Source: DATAUD01 sp036501665
GTDB lineage: Bacteria > Verrucomicrobiota > Verrucomicrobiia > Limisphaerales > Palsa-1400
NCBI GenBank assembly: GCA_036501665.1
Contig: DASXZW010000071.1
Location: forward strand, 62,001-126,000
DNA length: 64,000 bases
Reading direction: 5' to 3'
Shown: positions 48,486-57,904 of the stretch, piece after piece
How positions within the stretch are numbered: the stretch's first letter is position 1
Layout of the letters: each line of letters starts with the position of its first letter
The notes under the pieces: generated by a model
The model's input: the letters and a program-made list of their open reading frames with translations, nothing else
Database searches by the model: none
Told to the model about the DNA's origin: nothing
Program-made: the position numbers and the translations under genes

Positions 48486-51071
48486 ATGAAAAAGGCCCTC
48501 TGTATCAGCGTCGCCGCGGTCTGTTGGTTGCTCGCGGGATGCGCTGGCAGTCCAAACGTCAACCTCCTGGTTCCCGGCCCCGGTTCATGGATTGTTTACC
48601 CGTCTCCGCCGCGAGTAACGCCTCTTGCGGGAACGCCGTTGACGACGGTTTTTCGCCGTGAGTTTGTGCTAGCGTCGCTCCTGTCCACGGCGACTTTGTC
48701 GTGGCGCTGTTTGAAGTCCGGCCAACTAAACGTGAATGGAACGATCGTAAACATTGCGTCGTCTCCTGACTGGACAACGAAAACGGATTTGGATGTCGTA
48801 AATTTTCTTCATCCGGGAACGAACTTCATCGTAGCGCAAGTTTCATGCACCAACGCGTTTCCTGCCTTGAGCCTCGCGCTGAAAATGGGGGATTTGCAAA
48901 TTGCCTCCGACGAAACGTGGGAAAGTTCGATGGCGGGCGCGGTTTGGAAACCGGCGCAACTCGCCTTCAAAACAACGGAAGCTTCTCCCGGCAATCCCAT
49001 CCACGGCGCAGAAAATTTCCCTGGCGCCTGGCGCAAATCATTTGGGTTAGTTGCCATATTAGCTGTCGTGGCGATTGCCGTCGTTGCTTTATTAAATCTA
49101 CTTGCGGCTATGCGTCCGGCGCGGATTCATCTTGCAGTTGTTCTATTGACGGTCTCTTCACTGACGCTGTTGGTTTTTCACAATGCCAGGTTGCTGCCGG
49201 CGTGGTCGGGCTTTGACGCATCTGCGCATCTTGCCTACGTGCAATTCATTCAGGACCATGCGTCACTGCCTTCGGCCCGCCAGGGATGGGAAATGTTTCA
49301 AGCGCCACTTTATTATCTACTCAGCGCTGTGTTGCTTGGCGCGATGCATCTCAAGGCCATTGAGCCTTCGGCAACCTCGTTTTTTTGCGTGTTTAATTTT
49401 GCGCTGGGGTTGCTGGGATTGGTTTTGATTCTGGATGCTATGCGGATTTTATTTCCGAGCCGAAGGGGGACTCAAATCGTTGGCCTCCTTCTCGCGGCGT
49501 TTCTTCCCGCGCAAATTTATTTAATTCACTATCCGACAAATGAAATTCTTGGCGCTGTGACCACAACTACTTCTCTCTGGTTATGTCTGCGAATATTAAC
49601 CAGCGATAAGCCCGGCTTGGGACTTTATATCGGATTGAGCATTGCTCTGGGTGCATCGCTGTCAAGCAAGGCTTCAGCAATTGCCGTGCTTCCGGCGATA
49701 TTTCTTGCGCTCGCGGGAAAAGCGGCATTGCGCCGCGATCCTGTTGTTGTCAGCGTCCGAAATATCGCGCTGACGTTTGGTTTGTGCGGAATTTTCGGAG
49801 GCTGGCACTATACTCGGTTATGGCGGGAATTCGGCAGTCCTTTTGTGGGCAACTGGACCCCATCCGTCGCCGGAGTTTGGTGGCAACAACCTGGTTTTCG
49901 AACGCCGGGATATTATTTGAACTTCGGGGAGTCTCTGGTTCGCCCGTATTTCAGCGGGTTCCACAGTTTTTGGGACGGCCTCTATTCGACTTGGTGGGGA
50001 GACGGTTGTTTCGGCGGCGCAACCCGCCTGTATGGGCGGACGCCCTGGAATTACGATCTGGTCACAATTGGTTTTGTGCTGGCACTGGTTCCCTCGGTGC
50101 TGGTGCTCACCGGTTTTATTCTGGCATTGCACGAGGCGATACTGCTGAGGCGGTTGGAATGGATATTATTGACTTCGGCGGCGCTCCTTATGGGTTTCGC
50201 GGTGTTAGTAATGAGCGTCAGGCTTCCGTACTACTCAGAGTCGCGGGCGATGTACGCGCTTCCTGCAATCCTACCTTTCTGCGCATTTGGTGCGCTTGGC
50301 ATGGAATTCTACTCTACCTGCTTTCGCCAAATGCGGAATTTCCTTTCTGTTTGTCTAGGGATTTGGATCCTTGTTGTTTACGCTTCGTTCTGGATCAGGC
50401 CAAATGCCGTTGAAACTCTCGTCTCTCGTGCCGTAGGCCTTCTTTCCGCAGCCCCGAAGGAATCCGCCTCGGCATTCGAGAAAGTTCTCGAAATTGATCC
50501 GCGCAATCCGATTGCCGTCGATTCATTGGTGGAATTAGAAAAGGACACCATTGGAATCACAAATGCCATCACGCGGCTGGAGACCGAAGCGCGCTCTGTC
50601 ACTAACGAGATTGTATGGACAACATTGGCGCGGTACCTCGGTGAACAAGGCCGCGCCGAAGAAGCAGTCGATTGGCTGAGGCGGGCTTGCGAAGTTGCTC
50701 CAGATTATCCCGCCGCGCCGGCTCTTCTCTGTTTGCTCTCGTTAAGATCCAATCAAAACGACGAGGCAGTCCGCGCGGGCCAACTGGCTCTTCGTGTCGC
50801 GCCACAGGATTACGAAGTTCAGTTTAATGTCGGTCTTGCTTTGGCTCGACAGAAGCGATTTCCAGATGCTGCCGCTTATTTCTCCAACGCGCTCGATTGC
50901 AATCCGCGGGGCGCCGATGCCCATTTCTGGCTCGGAATCACGCTCTGGAACTTTCCTCAAAGAAAAGTCGAAGCAATCGAACAAGTTGCGACAGCCGTCC
51001 AGCTTGCGCCGCAAAATCCGCACTGGAAATCGACTTTGGAGGAAATGCGAAGGGAAATCGTTCCTCGGTGA
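48486..51071 (+). CDS. Lipobox-led multi-pass membrane protein with TPR C-terminus (glycosyltransferase-like)
   Basis: 861 residues from the ATG at 48486, preceded by GGAG at 48476. Open sequence back to 48396 adds nothing useful. Order of parts: signal and lipobox (WLLAGC); a beta domain to about residue 180 with FRREFVLASLLSTATLSWRC and NVNGTIV, resembling the N-terminal domain of alpha-L-rhamnosidases; a long run of about 11 membrane helices with SGFDASAHLAYVQFI and FQAPLYYLLSA, resembling GT39/GT83-type transferases; then two or three TPR units (AEEAVDWLRRACEVAPDYPA, FPDAAAYFSNALDCNPRG). A lipobox ahead of a polytopic protein is unusual, and this Cys may not be lipidated. It is probably a membrane glycosyltransferase. 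Donor and acceptor are unknown. Confidence 0.75.
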   Translation: MKKALCISVAAVCWLLAGCAGSPNVNLLVPGPGSWIVYPSPPRVTPLAGTPLTTVFRREFVLASLLSTATLSWRCLKSGQLNVNGTIVNIASSPDWTTKTDLDVVNFLHPGTNFIVAQVSCTNAFPALSLALKMGDLQIASDETWESSMAGAVWKPAQLAFKTTEASPGNPIHGAENFPGAWRKSFGLVAILAVVAIAVVALLNLLAAMRPARIHLAVVLLTVSSLTLLVFHNARLLPAWSGFDASAHLAYVQFIQDHASLPSARQGWEMFQAPLYYLLSAVLLGAMHLKAIEPSATSFFCVFNFALGLLGLVLILDAMRILFPSRRGTQIVGLLLAAFLPAQIYLIHYPTNEILGAVTTTTSLWLCLRILTSDKPGLGLYIGLSIALGASLSSKASAIAVLPAIFLALAGKAALRRDPVVVSVRNIALTFGLCGIFGGWHYTRLWREFGSPFVGNWTPSVAGVWWQQPGFRTPGYYLNFGESLVRPYFSGFHSFWDGLYSTWWGDGCFGGATRLYGRTPWNYDLVTIGFVLALVPSVLVLTGFILALHEAILLRRLEWILLTSAALLMGFAVLVMSVRLPYYSESRAMYALPAILPFCAFGALGMEFYSTCFRQMRNFLSVCLGIWILVVYASFWIRPNAVETLVSRAVGLLSAAPKESASAFEKVLEIDPRNPIAVDSLVELEKDTIGITNAITRLETEARSVTNEIVWTTLARYLGEQGRAEEAVDWLRRACEVAPDYPAAPALLCLLSLRSNQNDEAVRAGQLALRVAPQDYEVQFNVGLALARQKRFPDAAAYFSNALDCNPRGADAHFWLGITLWNFPQRKVEAIEQVATAVQLAPQNPHWKSTLEEMRREIVPR

Positions 51072-51154
51072 ACTTCCTCAAGACGCCAAACGAAGTGTTC
51101 TGAAACAATCAGCCGGACTTGACTGGGTTTGGAGGCCGCGCCTACGATTTGGCG

Positions 51155-53368
51155 ATGTTTACACGGCGGATTCTTTTCCTGCTTTTCTTTCTCTCGGGCT
51201 TTTGCAGTTTGGTTTATCAATTGGTCTGGACACGGCTGGCCTTTGCGTCGTTCGGCATTATCACGCCGGTTCTGTCAGTCGTTCTCTCTGTGTTCATGCT
51301 CGGACTCGCGCTGGGATCGTGGGCCGGAGGCCGCGTCGTGGCTGGGCTTTCCCGATCCACCGGCCTGTCACCCATCTTTTTTTATGGCGGCGCCGAACTG
51401 ATCATCGGTTGCGGCGGCGTCCTGGTCCCCAAACTGTTCAAAATCGGGGAGCGCATTCTTCTTTCCAGCGGACAAAGCGATTCCGCCGGTTATCTGTTTC
51501 TTTCGGCATTGGTGCTTTCGATTTCAATTCTTCCGTGGTGCATTTTCATGGGCGCAACATTCCCGCTCGTGATGGCCTATGTGCGCGAGCAGGAAACGCA
51601 AAGCACCGAAAGCTTCAGTTACCTTTATTTCGCAAACGTAGTGGGAGCGATGTGCGGCAGCGTTCTTTCCGTCCTTGTGCTGATTGAAGTGCTCGGTTTT
51701 TTTCATACGCTGGTTTTCGCCGCAGTGGGAAATGCCATTATCGCGGCCATCAGTTTCGCCCTTGGTGTAAAGTCGAAACAGGGCAACCGTGCCGTGACTT
51801 CCGCTGAAAGCGCGCCAGTTCCCGTAATTTCCAAAGAGTCCTCACGCCTCGTCCCGTGGATTTTATTCTCGACAGGTTTCAGCGCGATGGCGATGGAGGT
51901 TGTCTGGACGCGGATGATGACCCCTGTGCTCAGGACACAGGTTTATTCCTTCGCATTCATCATATTCGCATATCTTGGGGCGACGTTTGCGGGTTCGATG
52001 CTTTACCGTGACCACTTAAAGCGGAGCCTCGTCGCCCCGGTGCCGTTTTTGGTGGCTCTCCTTGCGGCGACAGCCCTTCTTCCCATCATAGCAGTGGATC
52101 CCGCTATTATCGACGTCCGCTGGAATATGTCTTCCGGGATGTACGGGGATACAGTGGTCGGCAAACTTTTAGTGCTGGCAAGCATCGTTCCCCTATGCGC
52201 GTTGCTCGGTTATTTGACGCCCAGCCTCATAGATCAATACTCCGGCGGTCAACCTGCGAACGCTGGAAAGGCCTATGGGATCAATATTGTTGGCTGCGTC
52301 CTTGGCCCGCTCGTCGCGTCGTATCTTCTCATTCCAAACATGAGGGAGCGATACGCGCTGGTCCTCCTTGCGTTGCCATTGCTGGCGCTCTTTTTAATTT
52401 CAAGCGCGCGTCTAGCCCGAACGGAGCGTCTCGTTTTGGGTCTGGCCAGCGTCGCGATGCTGGCGTGGTCAATATTCGGAGCGGGTGACTTTGACCGCCT
52501 TCTCGTGCAGAACGAGTCCGGCACTCAAATCCGCCGGGATTACGCCGCTTCCGTGGATTCCTTCGGGGAGGGGATGGGAAAACGGCTTTTGGTCAATGGC
52601 ATTGGAATGACCATTCTCACGCCAGTGACAAAGTACATGGTCCACCTCCCGATGGCGTATCATCAGGGAAAAGTTGAATCGGCGCTGATCATTTGCTTTG
52701 GCATGGGAACCACATTTCGTTCCGCGCTGACCTGGGATGTCAAAACTACTGTTGTTGAACTTGTGCCGAGTGTGCCGAAGGCCTTCCCGTTCTATCACGC
52801 GAACGCCGCGGAAGTCCTCGCCAATCCCAACGGCCACATCGTCATCGACGATGGGCGGCGTTACCTGGAGCGTAGCGGGGAAAAGTTTGACGTCATTGTT
52901 ATTGACCCTCCGCCGCCCGTCGAGGCTGCCGGCACGAGCCTTCTTTATTCGAAGGAATTTTATGATCTGGTCAAAGCCCACCTGAAGCCAAACGGCATTC
53001 TTGGAACCTGGATCCCCGTCGGCTCGCTTGAGACGGAGAAGGCCATGGCTCGCTCAATGTACGAGTCTTTTCCCTACATCAAATGTTTTGATAGTCTCGA
53101 CAGCATTGGCACCCATTTTCTGGTGTCGATGCAGCCAGTCTCTTCGATGTCTGCCACGGAGGTTGCGGCGGCCATGCCCGCGAAGGCGCGAAAGGACATC
53201 ATGGAATGGACGCACACTGGAGTTTTGACGAACGACATTCAGATGGTCCTGTCAAAGGAATTTGAAATCACCAACGCGCTGGATCCCGACTTAAATGTCG
53301 CCATTACCGATGAGCAGCCGTTCAATGAATATTTCATTTTGCGTCAGAGCGGTTGGTACCGCCCTTGA
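51155..53368 (+). CDS. Fused MFS-like membrane/spermidine-synthase-like protein
   Basis: 737 residues from the ATG at 51155; the open frame from 51119 starts at a TTG. About 12 helices begin with LFLLFFLSGFCSLVYQLVWT, the signature of the fused MFS/spermidine synthase family, with SYLYFANVVGAMCGSVLSVL inside. The C-terminal part is a Rossmann methyltransferase-like domain: CFGMGTTFRSALTW, TTVVELVPSVPKAFPFYHAN, ILGTWIPVG, and DVIVIDPPPPVEAAG with the Asp of the active loop. Family members often have lost polyamine-synthase residues, and their product is unknown. It lies 83 bases after the TPR membrane protein on the same strand and could modify the same envelope polymer. Confidence 0.87.
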   Translation: MFTRRILFLLFFLSGFCSLVYQLVWTRLAFASFGIITPVLSVVLSVFMLGLALGSWAGGRVVAGLSRSTGLSPIFFYGGAELIIGCGGVLVPKLFKIGERILLSSGQSDSAGYLFLSALVLSISILPWCIFMGATFPLVMAYVREQETQSTESFSYLYFANVVGAMCGSVLSVLVLIEVLGFFHTLVFAAVGNAIIAAISFALGVKSKQGNRAVTSAESAPVPVISKESSRLVPWILFSTGFSAMAMEVVWTRMMTPVLRTQVYSFAFIIFAYLGATFAGSMLYRDHLKRSLVAPVPFLVALLAATALLPIIAVDPAIIDVRWNMSSGMYGDTVVGKLLVLASIVPLCALLGYLTPSLIDQYSGGQPANAGKAYGINIVGCVLGPLVASYLLIPNMRERYALVLLALPLLALFLISSARLARTERLVLGLASVAMLAWSIFGAGDFDRLLVQNESGTQIRRDYAASVDSFGEGMGKRLLVNGIGMTILTPVTKYMVHLPMAYHQGKVESALIICFGMGTTFRSALTWDVKTTVVELVPSVPKAFPFYHANAAEVLANPNGHIVIDDGRRYLERSGEKFDVIVIDPPPPVEAAGTSLLYSKEFYDLVKAHLKPNGILGTWIPVGSLETEKAMARSMYESFPYIKCFDSLDSIGTHFLVSMQPVSSMSATEVAAAMPAKARKDIMEWTHTGVLTNDIQMVLSKEFEITNALDPDLNVAITDEQPFNEYFILRQSGWYRP

Positions 53369-53458
53369 TGGAAAACCCTGATCGACTACATAAGTTAGTG
53401 AAGAAAAAGCGGTTGCGGCTTGATTCAGCAAAATCTTACCGTATGTTTTGCAACTCGA

Positions 53459-54613
53459 ATGAGGTATCGAACGGTTGCTTTGACAGCGGTGGGGGTTTTT
53501 CTCTGCGCAGTTTCTTGTAAAAAGAAAGAGCCGCCCAAGCCTGCGCCACTTAAGGTTCAGGTCATCACTGTCGCCACGCAGGACGTCCCAATTTACCAGC
53601 AATGGATCGGGACGCTCGATGGTTATCCAAACGCCCAAATTCGCGCGCAGGTCAGCGGCTATTTAATCAAGCAGGATTACTCAGAAGGCGGCGCTGTTAA
53701 AAAGGGCGACCTCCTTTTCGAAATCGACCCCCGGCCTTTTCAAGCGACTCTCGACGCCGCAAAAGCCAAGCTCGCCCAGGACGTCGCCCAATCCGGCAAA
53801 ACCGAACTCGACGTCAAACGCTACACACCTCTCGCGCGCGACCAGGCTGTCAGCCAGCAGGAATTGGACGATGCCGTTCAGGCCAATCTCGGCGCGCAAG
53901 CGGCGATTCAAGCCGACAAAGCCACCATCGAAAGCGCCACACTCAATCTGGAATTTTGCCGGATTACATCGCCGGTCGATGGAATCGCCGGAACCGCTTT
54001 GGCGCAAATCGGCGATCTCGTCGGCCCCGGCGGCGCGTTGCTCACCACAGTATCCACTGTCGATCCGATACGCGTTTATTTCAGCATGAGCGAGCAGGAT
54101 TATTTGAATTTTCACCGGCAATTCACCAACTCCGCCGGGTTGGAATCGTTTCGTTCGGAAATGCAACTGCAACTGATTCTCTCTGACGGGTCAATTTATC
54201 CACAATCCGGCAAGTGGCTTTTCACCGGTCGGCAAGTCGATGTCAACACAGGCACATTCCAGGTCGCGGGCGTTTTTCCAAATCCTGATTTTTTTCTGCG
54301 TCCCGGCCAATACGGTCAGGTTCGCGCCAAAGTCGAAACTCATCGAAACGCCGTCCTCCTCCCGCAGCGCGCCATCATGGAATCGCAGGGTTCCTATCAA
54401 GTGGCGACCGTCAATGAAACAAACGGCGTGCATATCAAGAGCGTCCAGGTTGGCGATCAGATCGGCAAGAATTGGCTGATCAACAGCGGCATCGATCCCA
54501 ACGACAAAGTCATTGTGGAAGGCGACCAAAAGGTCAAAGAAGGAACTGTCGTCGATCCTCAACCTTATAATACAGATTCGACCAACGCGCCGCCCCCTTC
54601 AGCAAAACCATAG
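53459..54613 (+). CDS. RND efflux periplasmic adaptor lipoprotein (AcrA-like)
   Basis: 384 residues from the ATG at 53459; the TTG at 53420 only prepends 13 residues. A lipoprotein signal ends in FLCAVSC, followed by KKKEPPKP. Then come the beta-barrel/lipoyl half (VSGYLIKQDYSEGGAVKKGD), the alpha-hairpin (KAKLAQDVAQSGKTELDVKR ... SQQELDDAVQANLGAQAAIQ), the second lipoyl half (FCRITSPVDGIAG) and the membrane-proximal domain. First gene of a complete tripartite pump: its stop at 54613 is immediately followed by the permease ATG. Unlike the adaptor at 1-660, it is a lipoprotein. Confidence 0.95.
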   Translation: MRYRTVALTAVGVFLCAVSCKKKEPPKPAPLKVQVITVATQDVPIYQQWIGTLDGYPNAQIRAQVSGYLIKQDYSEGGAVKKGDLLFEIDPRPFQATLDAAKAKLAQDVAQSGKTELDVKRYTPLARDQAVSQQELDDAVQANLGAQAAIQADKATIESATLNLEFCRITSPVDGIAGTALAQIGDLVGPGGALLTTVSTVDPIRVYFSMSEQDYLNFHRQFTNSAGLESFRSEMQLQLILSDGSIYPQSGKWLFTGRQVDVNTGTFQVAGVFPNPDFFLRPGQYGQVRAKVETHRNAVLLPQRAIMESQGSYQVATVNETNGVHIKSVQVGDQIGKNWLINSGIDPNDKVIVEGDQKVKEGTVVDPQPYNTDSTNAPPPSAKP

Positions 54614-57600
54614 ATGTACCGCTTTTTCATCAACCGGCCCATTGTGGCCATGGTCATAGCCATTTTGCAGGTCGTCTTGGGACTTGTCACGATGTTGAGC
54701 CTGCCGGTGGCGCAATATCCCAACATCGTCCCTCCGGAAATCCGAATCCAGACCACCTACGTCGGCGCTGACGCTCAGACTTTGGCGGAATCCGTTGCAA
54801 CGCCGATCGAGGAGCAGATGAGCGGCGTGGACAACATGAACTACATGTATTCCGTCAGCGCGAACAACGGCGTCATGCGGATGGGCGTCAATTTCGATGT
54901 CAAGACCGACCCGAACATCGACCAGGTTTTGTCCCAACTCCGCGAAAATCAGGCGCAACCGCAACTGCCCGCTGCTGTCAATAATTTCGGTATTACACTG
55001 ATTAAATCGCCCACGACCCCTCTGATGCTCGTGGCGTTGACCTCGCCCAAAGGCACGCACGATTCCACATTTTTGGCCAATTACGCCTACATCAACCTGG
55101 TCGATCAAGTCACTCAGTTGAAAGGAATCTCAACCGTCACAGTCTTCGGCGCGGGACAATACGCCATGCGCTTTTGGGTAAAACCGGATCAACTCGCCAA
55201 GCTCAATATTACTGTCAGCGATTTGCTCAGCGCCATCAACGCGCAAAACACCGTCAATCCCGCCGGGCAAATCGGTGGGCCACCTACGCCAAAGGGGCAG
55301 GAATTTACTTACGCCATTACAGCGCAAAGCCGGTTGGTGACTGAAAAAGAATTCGGCGATATCGTTGTGCGCGAAAATTCCGATGGTTCCGTCGTGCGGT
55401 TGCGCGATGTCGCGCGAATCGAACTCGGTGCGCAAACCTACAGCCTTCTCGGCAAATTAAATGGCAAACCTTCAGCGGTCATGGCCATTTACCAATTGCC
55501 CGGCTCAAATGCCATCGACGCCGCCAACAACGTCAAGAACCTCATGGCGCAACTCAAAGGCCGTTTTCCCGAAGACCTGGAATACGGCGTCTCGCTCGAC
55601 ACGACTCTTGCTGTCTCAGAAGGCATGCGGGAAATCAAATGGACTCTCGGAATTGCCTTGGTGCTTGTCATCATCGTCGTCTTTATTTTCCTCCAGGGTT
55701 GGCGGGCCTCGCTAATTCCACTGCTGGCCGTTCCGGTATCGTTGATCGGGACGTTTTCCTTTTTCCCCATTTTTGGCTTTTCGCTCAATACGCTCTCGCT
55801 GTTGGGGATAACGTTGGCCATCGGCCTGGTGGTGGACGACGCGATTGTTGTGGTCGAAGCCACCGAACGCCATATCGAGGAAGGACTTAAACCCAAGGAT
55901 GCCGCGCTCAAGGCGATGGACGAGGTGTCGGGGCCGGTGGTGGCGATGGCTTTGATATTGGCGGCGGTGTTCGTCCCAACCGTCTTCATCGCCGGCATCT
56001 CCGGCAGACTCTACCAACAATTCGCCGTAACGATTGCGATTTCCGTTGCGCTCTCGGCGTTCAACGCGCTTTCGTTAAGCCCGGCGCTGGCGGCAATGTT
56101 GCTACGGCCGAAGAAAAAGGGAAGAGCGCGCGGGCCACTATGGCGTTTTTACGACTGGTTTGACCGCGAGTTCGACAAGGCGCGCCACATCTACCTCGGC
56201 GTGAGTTTGTGGTTCATCCGCAAGGCGGCATTCGTCCTGGTTGCTCTGCTGCTGGTCGGCTTGGCTGCTGTTTTACTGGCGCAGCATTTGCCGACGGCAT
56301 TTGTGCCGGAAGAAGACCAGGGCTACGCCTTCGTCCAAGCCCAATTGCCCAACGCTTCTTCATTGGAGCGCACTGATGCTGTCGCAAAGAAAATCGAGAA
56401 CCTGATGAAAGACATTCCCGGCGTGAAATATTACACGACTGTGGAGGGGTTCAGTTTGTTGAGCCAGGTGCAGGCGACTTACAACGTATTTTTCTTCGTC
56501 ACGCTCAATCCCTGGGGCAATCGCCATAAAGATTCCGAACATTTCGACGCCATTAAAAAACGGCTCAATACCGACTTGGGTAAATTGTCCGAGGCGCAAG
56601 CCTTTGCTTTTTCGCCTCCCTCCATTCCCGGCATCGGAACGGCGGGAGGTTTTACGATCATGCTCGAAGACCGTTCGGGGTCGCAAGACCAGGCGTTTCT
56701 GACGGAAAACCTGAACAAATTCATGGCCGCCGCAAAAAAGCGGCCCGAACTCTCCGGACTCATCACCACGTATTTGCCCGATGTGCCGCAAATTTATGTC
56801 AAGGTGGACCGCGACAAGGTCTTGAAGCAGGGAGTGGCGCTGAATGATGTTTACGGGACGTTGCAAACGTTTATGGGCGGGAATTTTGTCAATTATTTTA
56901 ATCGCTTCGGCCGCCAATGGCAGGTCTATGTCGAAGCGGAGGATAAATACCGCGCCAGCGCCGACAACCTCGGTTTGTTCTATGTGCGAAACAAAGCAGG
57001 GCAAAGTCTTCCGCTGACTGCTTTCGCAAAGGCGGAACGCCGCGTTGGCCCTGAATTCATTCTGCACTACAATGAATATCCCTGCGCGCAAATCAACGGG
57101 GCCGCCGCCCCGGGTTACAGCTCTAGTCAGGCCACTAAAGCGTTGGAAGAGGTTTTCGCGCAGAACATGCCCAAGCAAATGGGCTTCGACTATTTCGGCA
57201 TGTCCTTCCAGGAAAAGAAAGCGGCGGAAGGTGTCAAGCCGGCAGTGATCTTCGGCGTTTCCTTGTTCTGCGTCTTTTTGATTCTCGCCGCTCAATACGA
57301 GAGTTGGACGCTCCCGTTCAGCGTTCTGCTTGGAACGCCCACCGCTATTTTAGGGGCGTTCCTGGCGCTCAACGCGCGCGGTTTGCAGAACAACGTCTTC
57401 GCTCAAATTGGTTTGATCATGCTCATCGGTTTGGCCGCAAAAAACGCCATCCTCATCGTCGCCTTCGCCAAAACTGAGTACGAGAATGGCAAGCCGATTA
57501 TCGAAGCCGCGCAAACCGGCGCATCCGTCCGTTTGCGCCCGATTCTCATGACTTCCTTTGCGTTCATCCTGGGATGCGTGCCTCTCTGGGTCGCTTCGGG

Positions 57601-57799
57601 CTCGGGCGCGGTAGCTCGTCAAACTTTGGGCACGGTCGTCATCGGCGGCATGTTAGGCGCCACTTGCGTGGACACGCTGATCGTCCCGGTGACTTTTTAC
57701 ATCGTCGAAAAAATGGGCGAACGATTCCATAAAAAACCCAAGCCAGCAGAGGAGGGGGAAAAACCGCCGCCGCCGCACTCGGAGGGCGCGAAGGCATGA
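54614..57799 (+). CDS. RND efflux permease (AcrB/MexB-like)
   Basis: 1061 residues starting MYRFFINRPIVAMVIAILQV. The proton-relay motif is canonical (GLVVDDAIVVVEATERH, D408-D409), with lysine and threonine helper residues expected in TM10/11 (LIGLAAKNAILIVAFAK). Two porter repeats and the DN/DC docking region are complete (AYINLVDQVTQLKGISTVTV, PSIPGIGTAGGFTIMLEDRS). The C-terminal tail is basic and proline-rich. It directly abuts the adaptor and overlaps the annotated start region of the outer-membrane factor by ATGA if that gene begins at 57796. Substrates are most likely amphiphilic drugs or detergents, as for AcrB. Not tested here. Confidence 0.96.
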   Translation: MYRFFINRPIVAMVIAILQVVLGLVTMLSLPVAQYPNIVPPEIRIQTTYVGADAQTLAESVATPIEEQMSGVDNMNYMYSVSANNGVMRMGVNFDVKTDPNIDQVLSQLRENQAQPQLPAAVNNFGITLIKSPTTPLMLVALTSPKGTHDSTFLANYAYINLVDQVTQLKGISTVTVFGAGQYAMRFWVKPDQLAKLNITVSDLLSAINAQNTVNPAGQIGGPPTPKGQEFTYAITAQSRLVTEKEFGDIVVRENSDGSVVRLRDVARIELGAQTYSLLGKLNGKPSAVMAIYQLPGSNAIDAANNVKNLMAQLKGRFPEDLEYGVSLDTTLAVSEGMREIKWTLGIALVLVIIVVFIFLQGWRASLIPLLAVPVSLIGTFSFFPIFGFSLNTLSLLGITLAIGLVVDDAIVVVEATERHIEEGLKPKDAALKAMDEVSGPVVAMALILAAVFVPTVFIAGISGRLYQQFAVTIAISVALSAFNALSLSPALAAMLLRPKKKGRARGPLWRFYDWFDREFDKARHIYLGVSLWFIRKAAFVLVALLLVGLAAVLLAQHLPTAFVPEEDQGYAFVQAQLPNASSLERTDAVAKKIENLMKDIPGVKYYTTVEGFSLLSQVQATYNVFFFVTLNPWGNRHKDSEHFDAIKKRLNTDLGKLSEAQAFAFSPPSIPGIGTAGGFTIMLEDRSGSQDQAFLTENLNKFMAAAKKRPELSGLITTYLPDVPQIYVKVDRDKVLKQGVALNDVYGTLQTFMGGNFVNYFNRFGRQWQVYVEAEDKYRASADNLGLFYVRNKAGQSLPLTAFAKAERRVGPEFILHYNEYPCAQINGAAAPGYSSSQATKALEEVFAQNMPKQMGFDYFGMSFQEKKAAEGVKPAVIFGVSLFCVFLILAAQYESWTLPFSVLLGTPTAILGAFLALNARGLQNNVFAQIGLIMLIGLAAKNAILIVAFAKTEYENGKPIIEAAQTGASVRLRPILMTSFAFILGCVPLWVASGSGAVARQTLGTVVIGGMLGATCVDTLIVPVTFYIVEKMGERFHKKPKPAEEGEKPPPPHSEGAKA

Positions 57800-57818
57800 A
57801 CGCCCTTTCTTCATTTTT

Positions 57819-57904
57819 TCCTAATCTTAATCTTAATCCTAATCATAATCCTCTTCACGTAATGGGAAAAGAGATTATGATTAGGATTAAGATTACGATT
57901 AGGA
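57819..57904. repeat. AATCTTAATC-type hairpin over the start of the outer-membrane factor gene
   Basis: Left arm 57819-57855 and right arm 57869-57904 are complementary over about 36 positions, with one mismatch and one single-base indel. The loop is CACGTAATGGGAA. The period is 6-12 bases (CTAATC, TTAATC, ATAATC). The two plausible start ATGs of the gene lie in the loop (57862) and in the right arm (57877). Confidence 0.9.
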
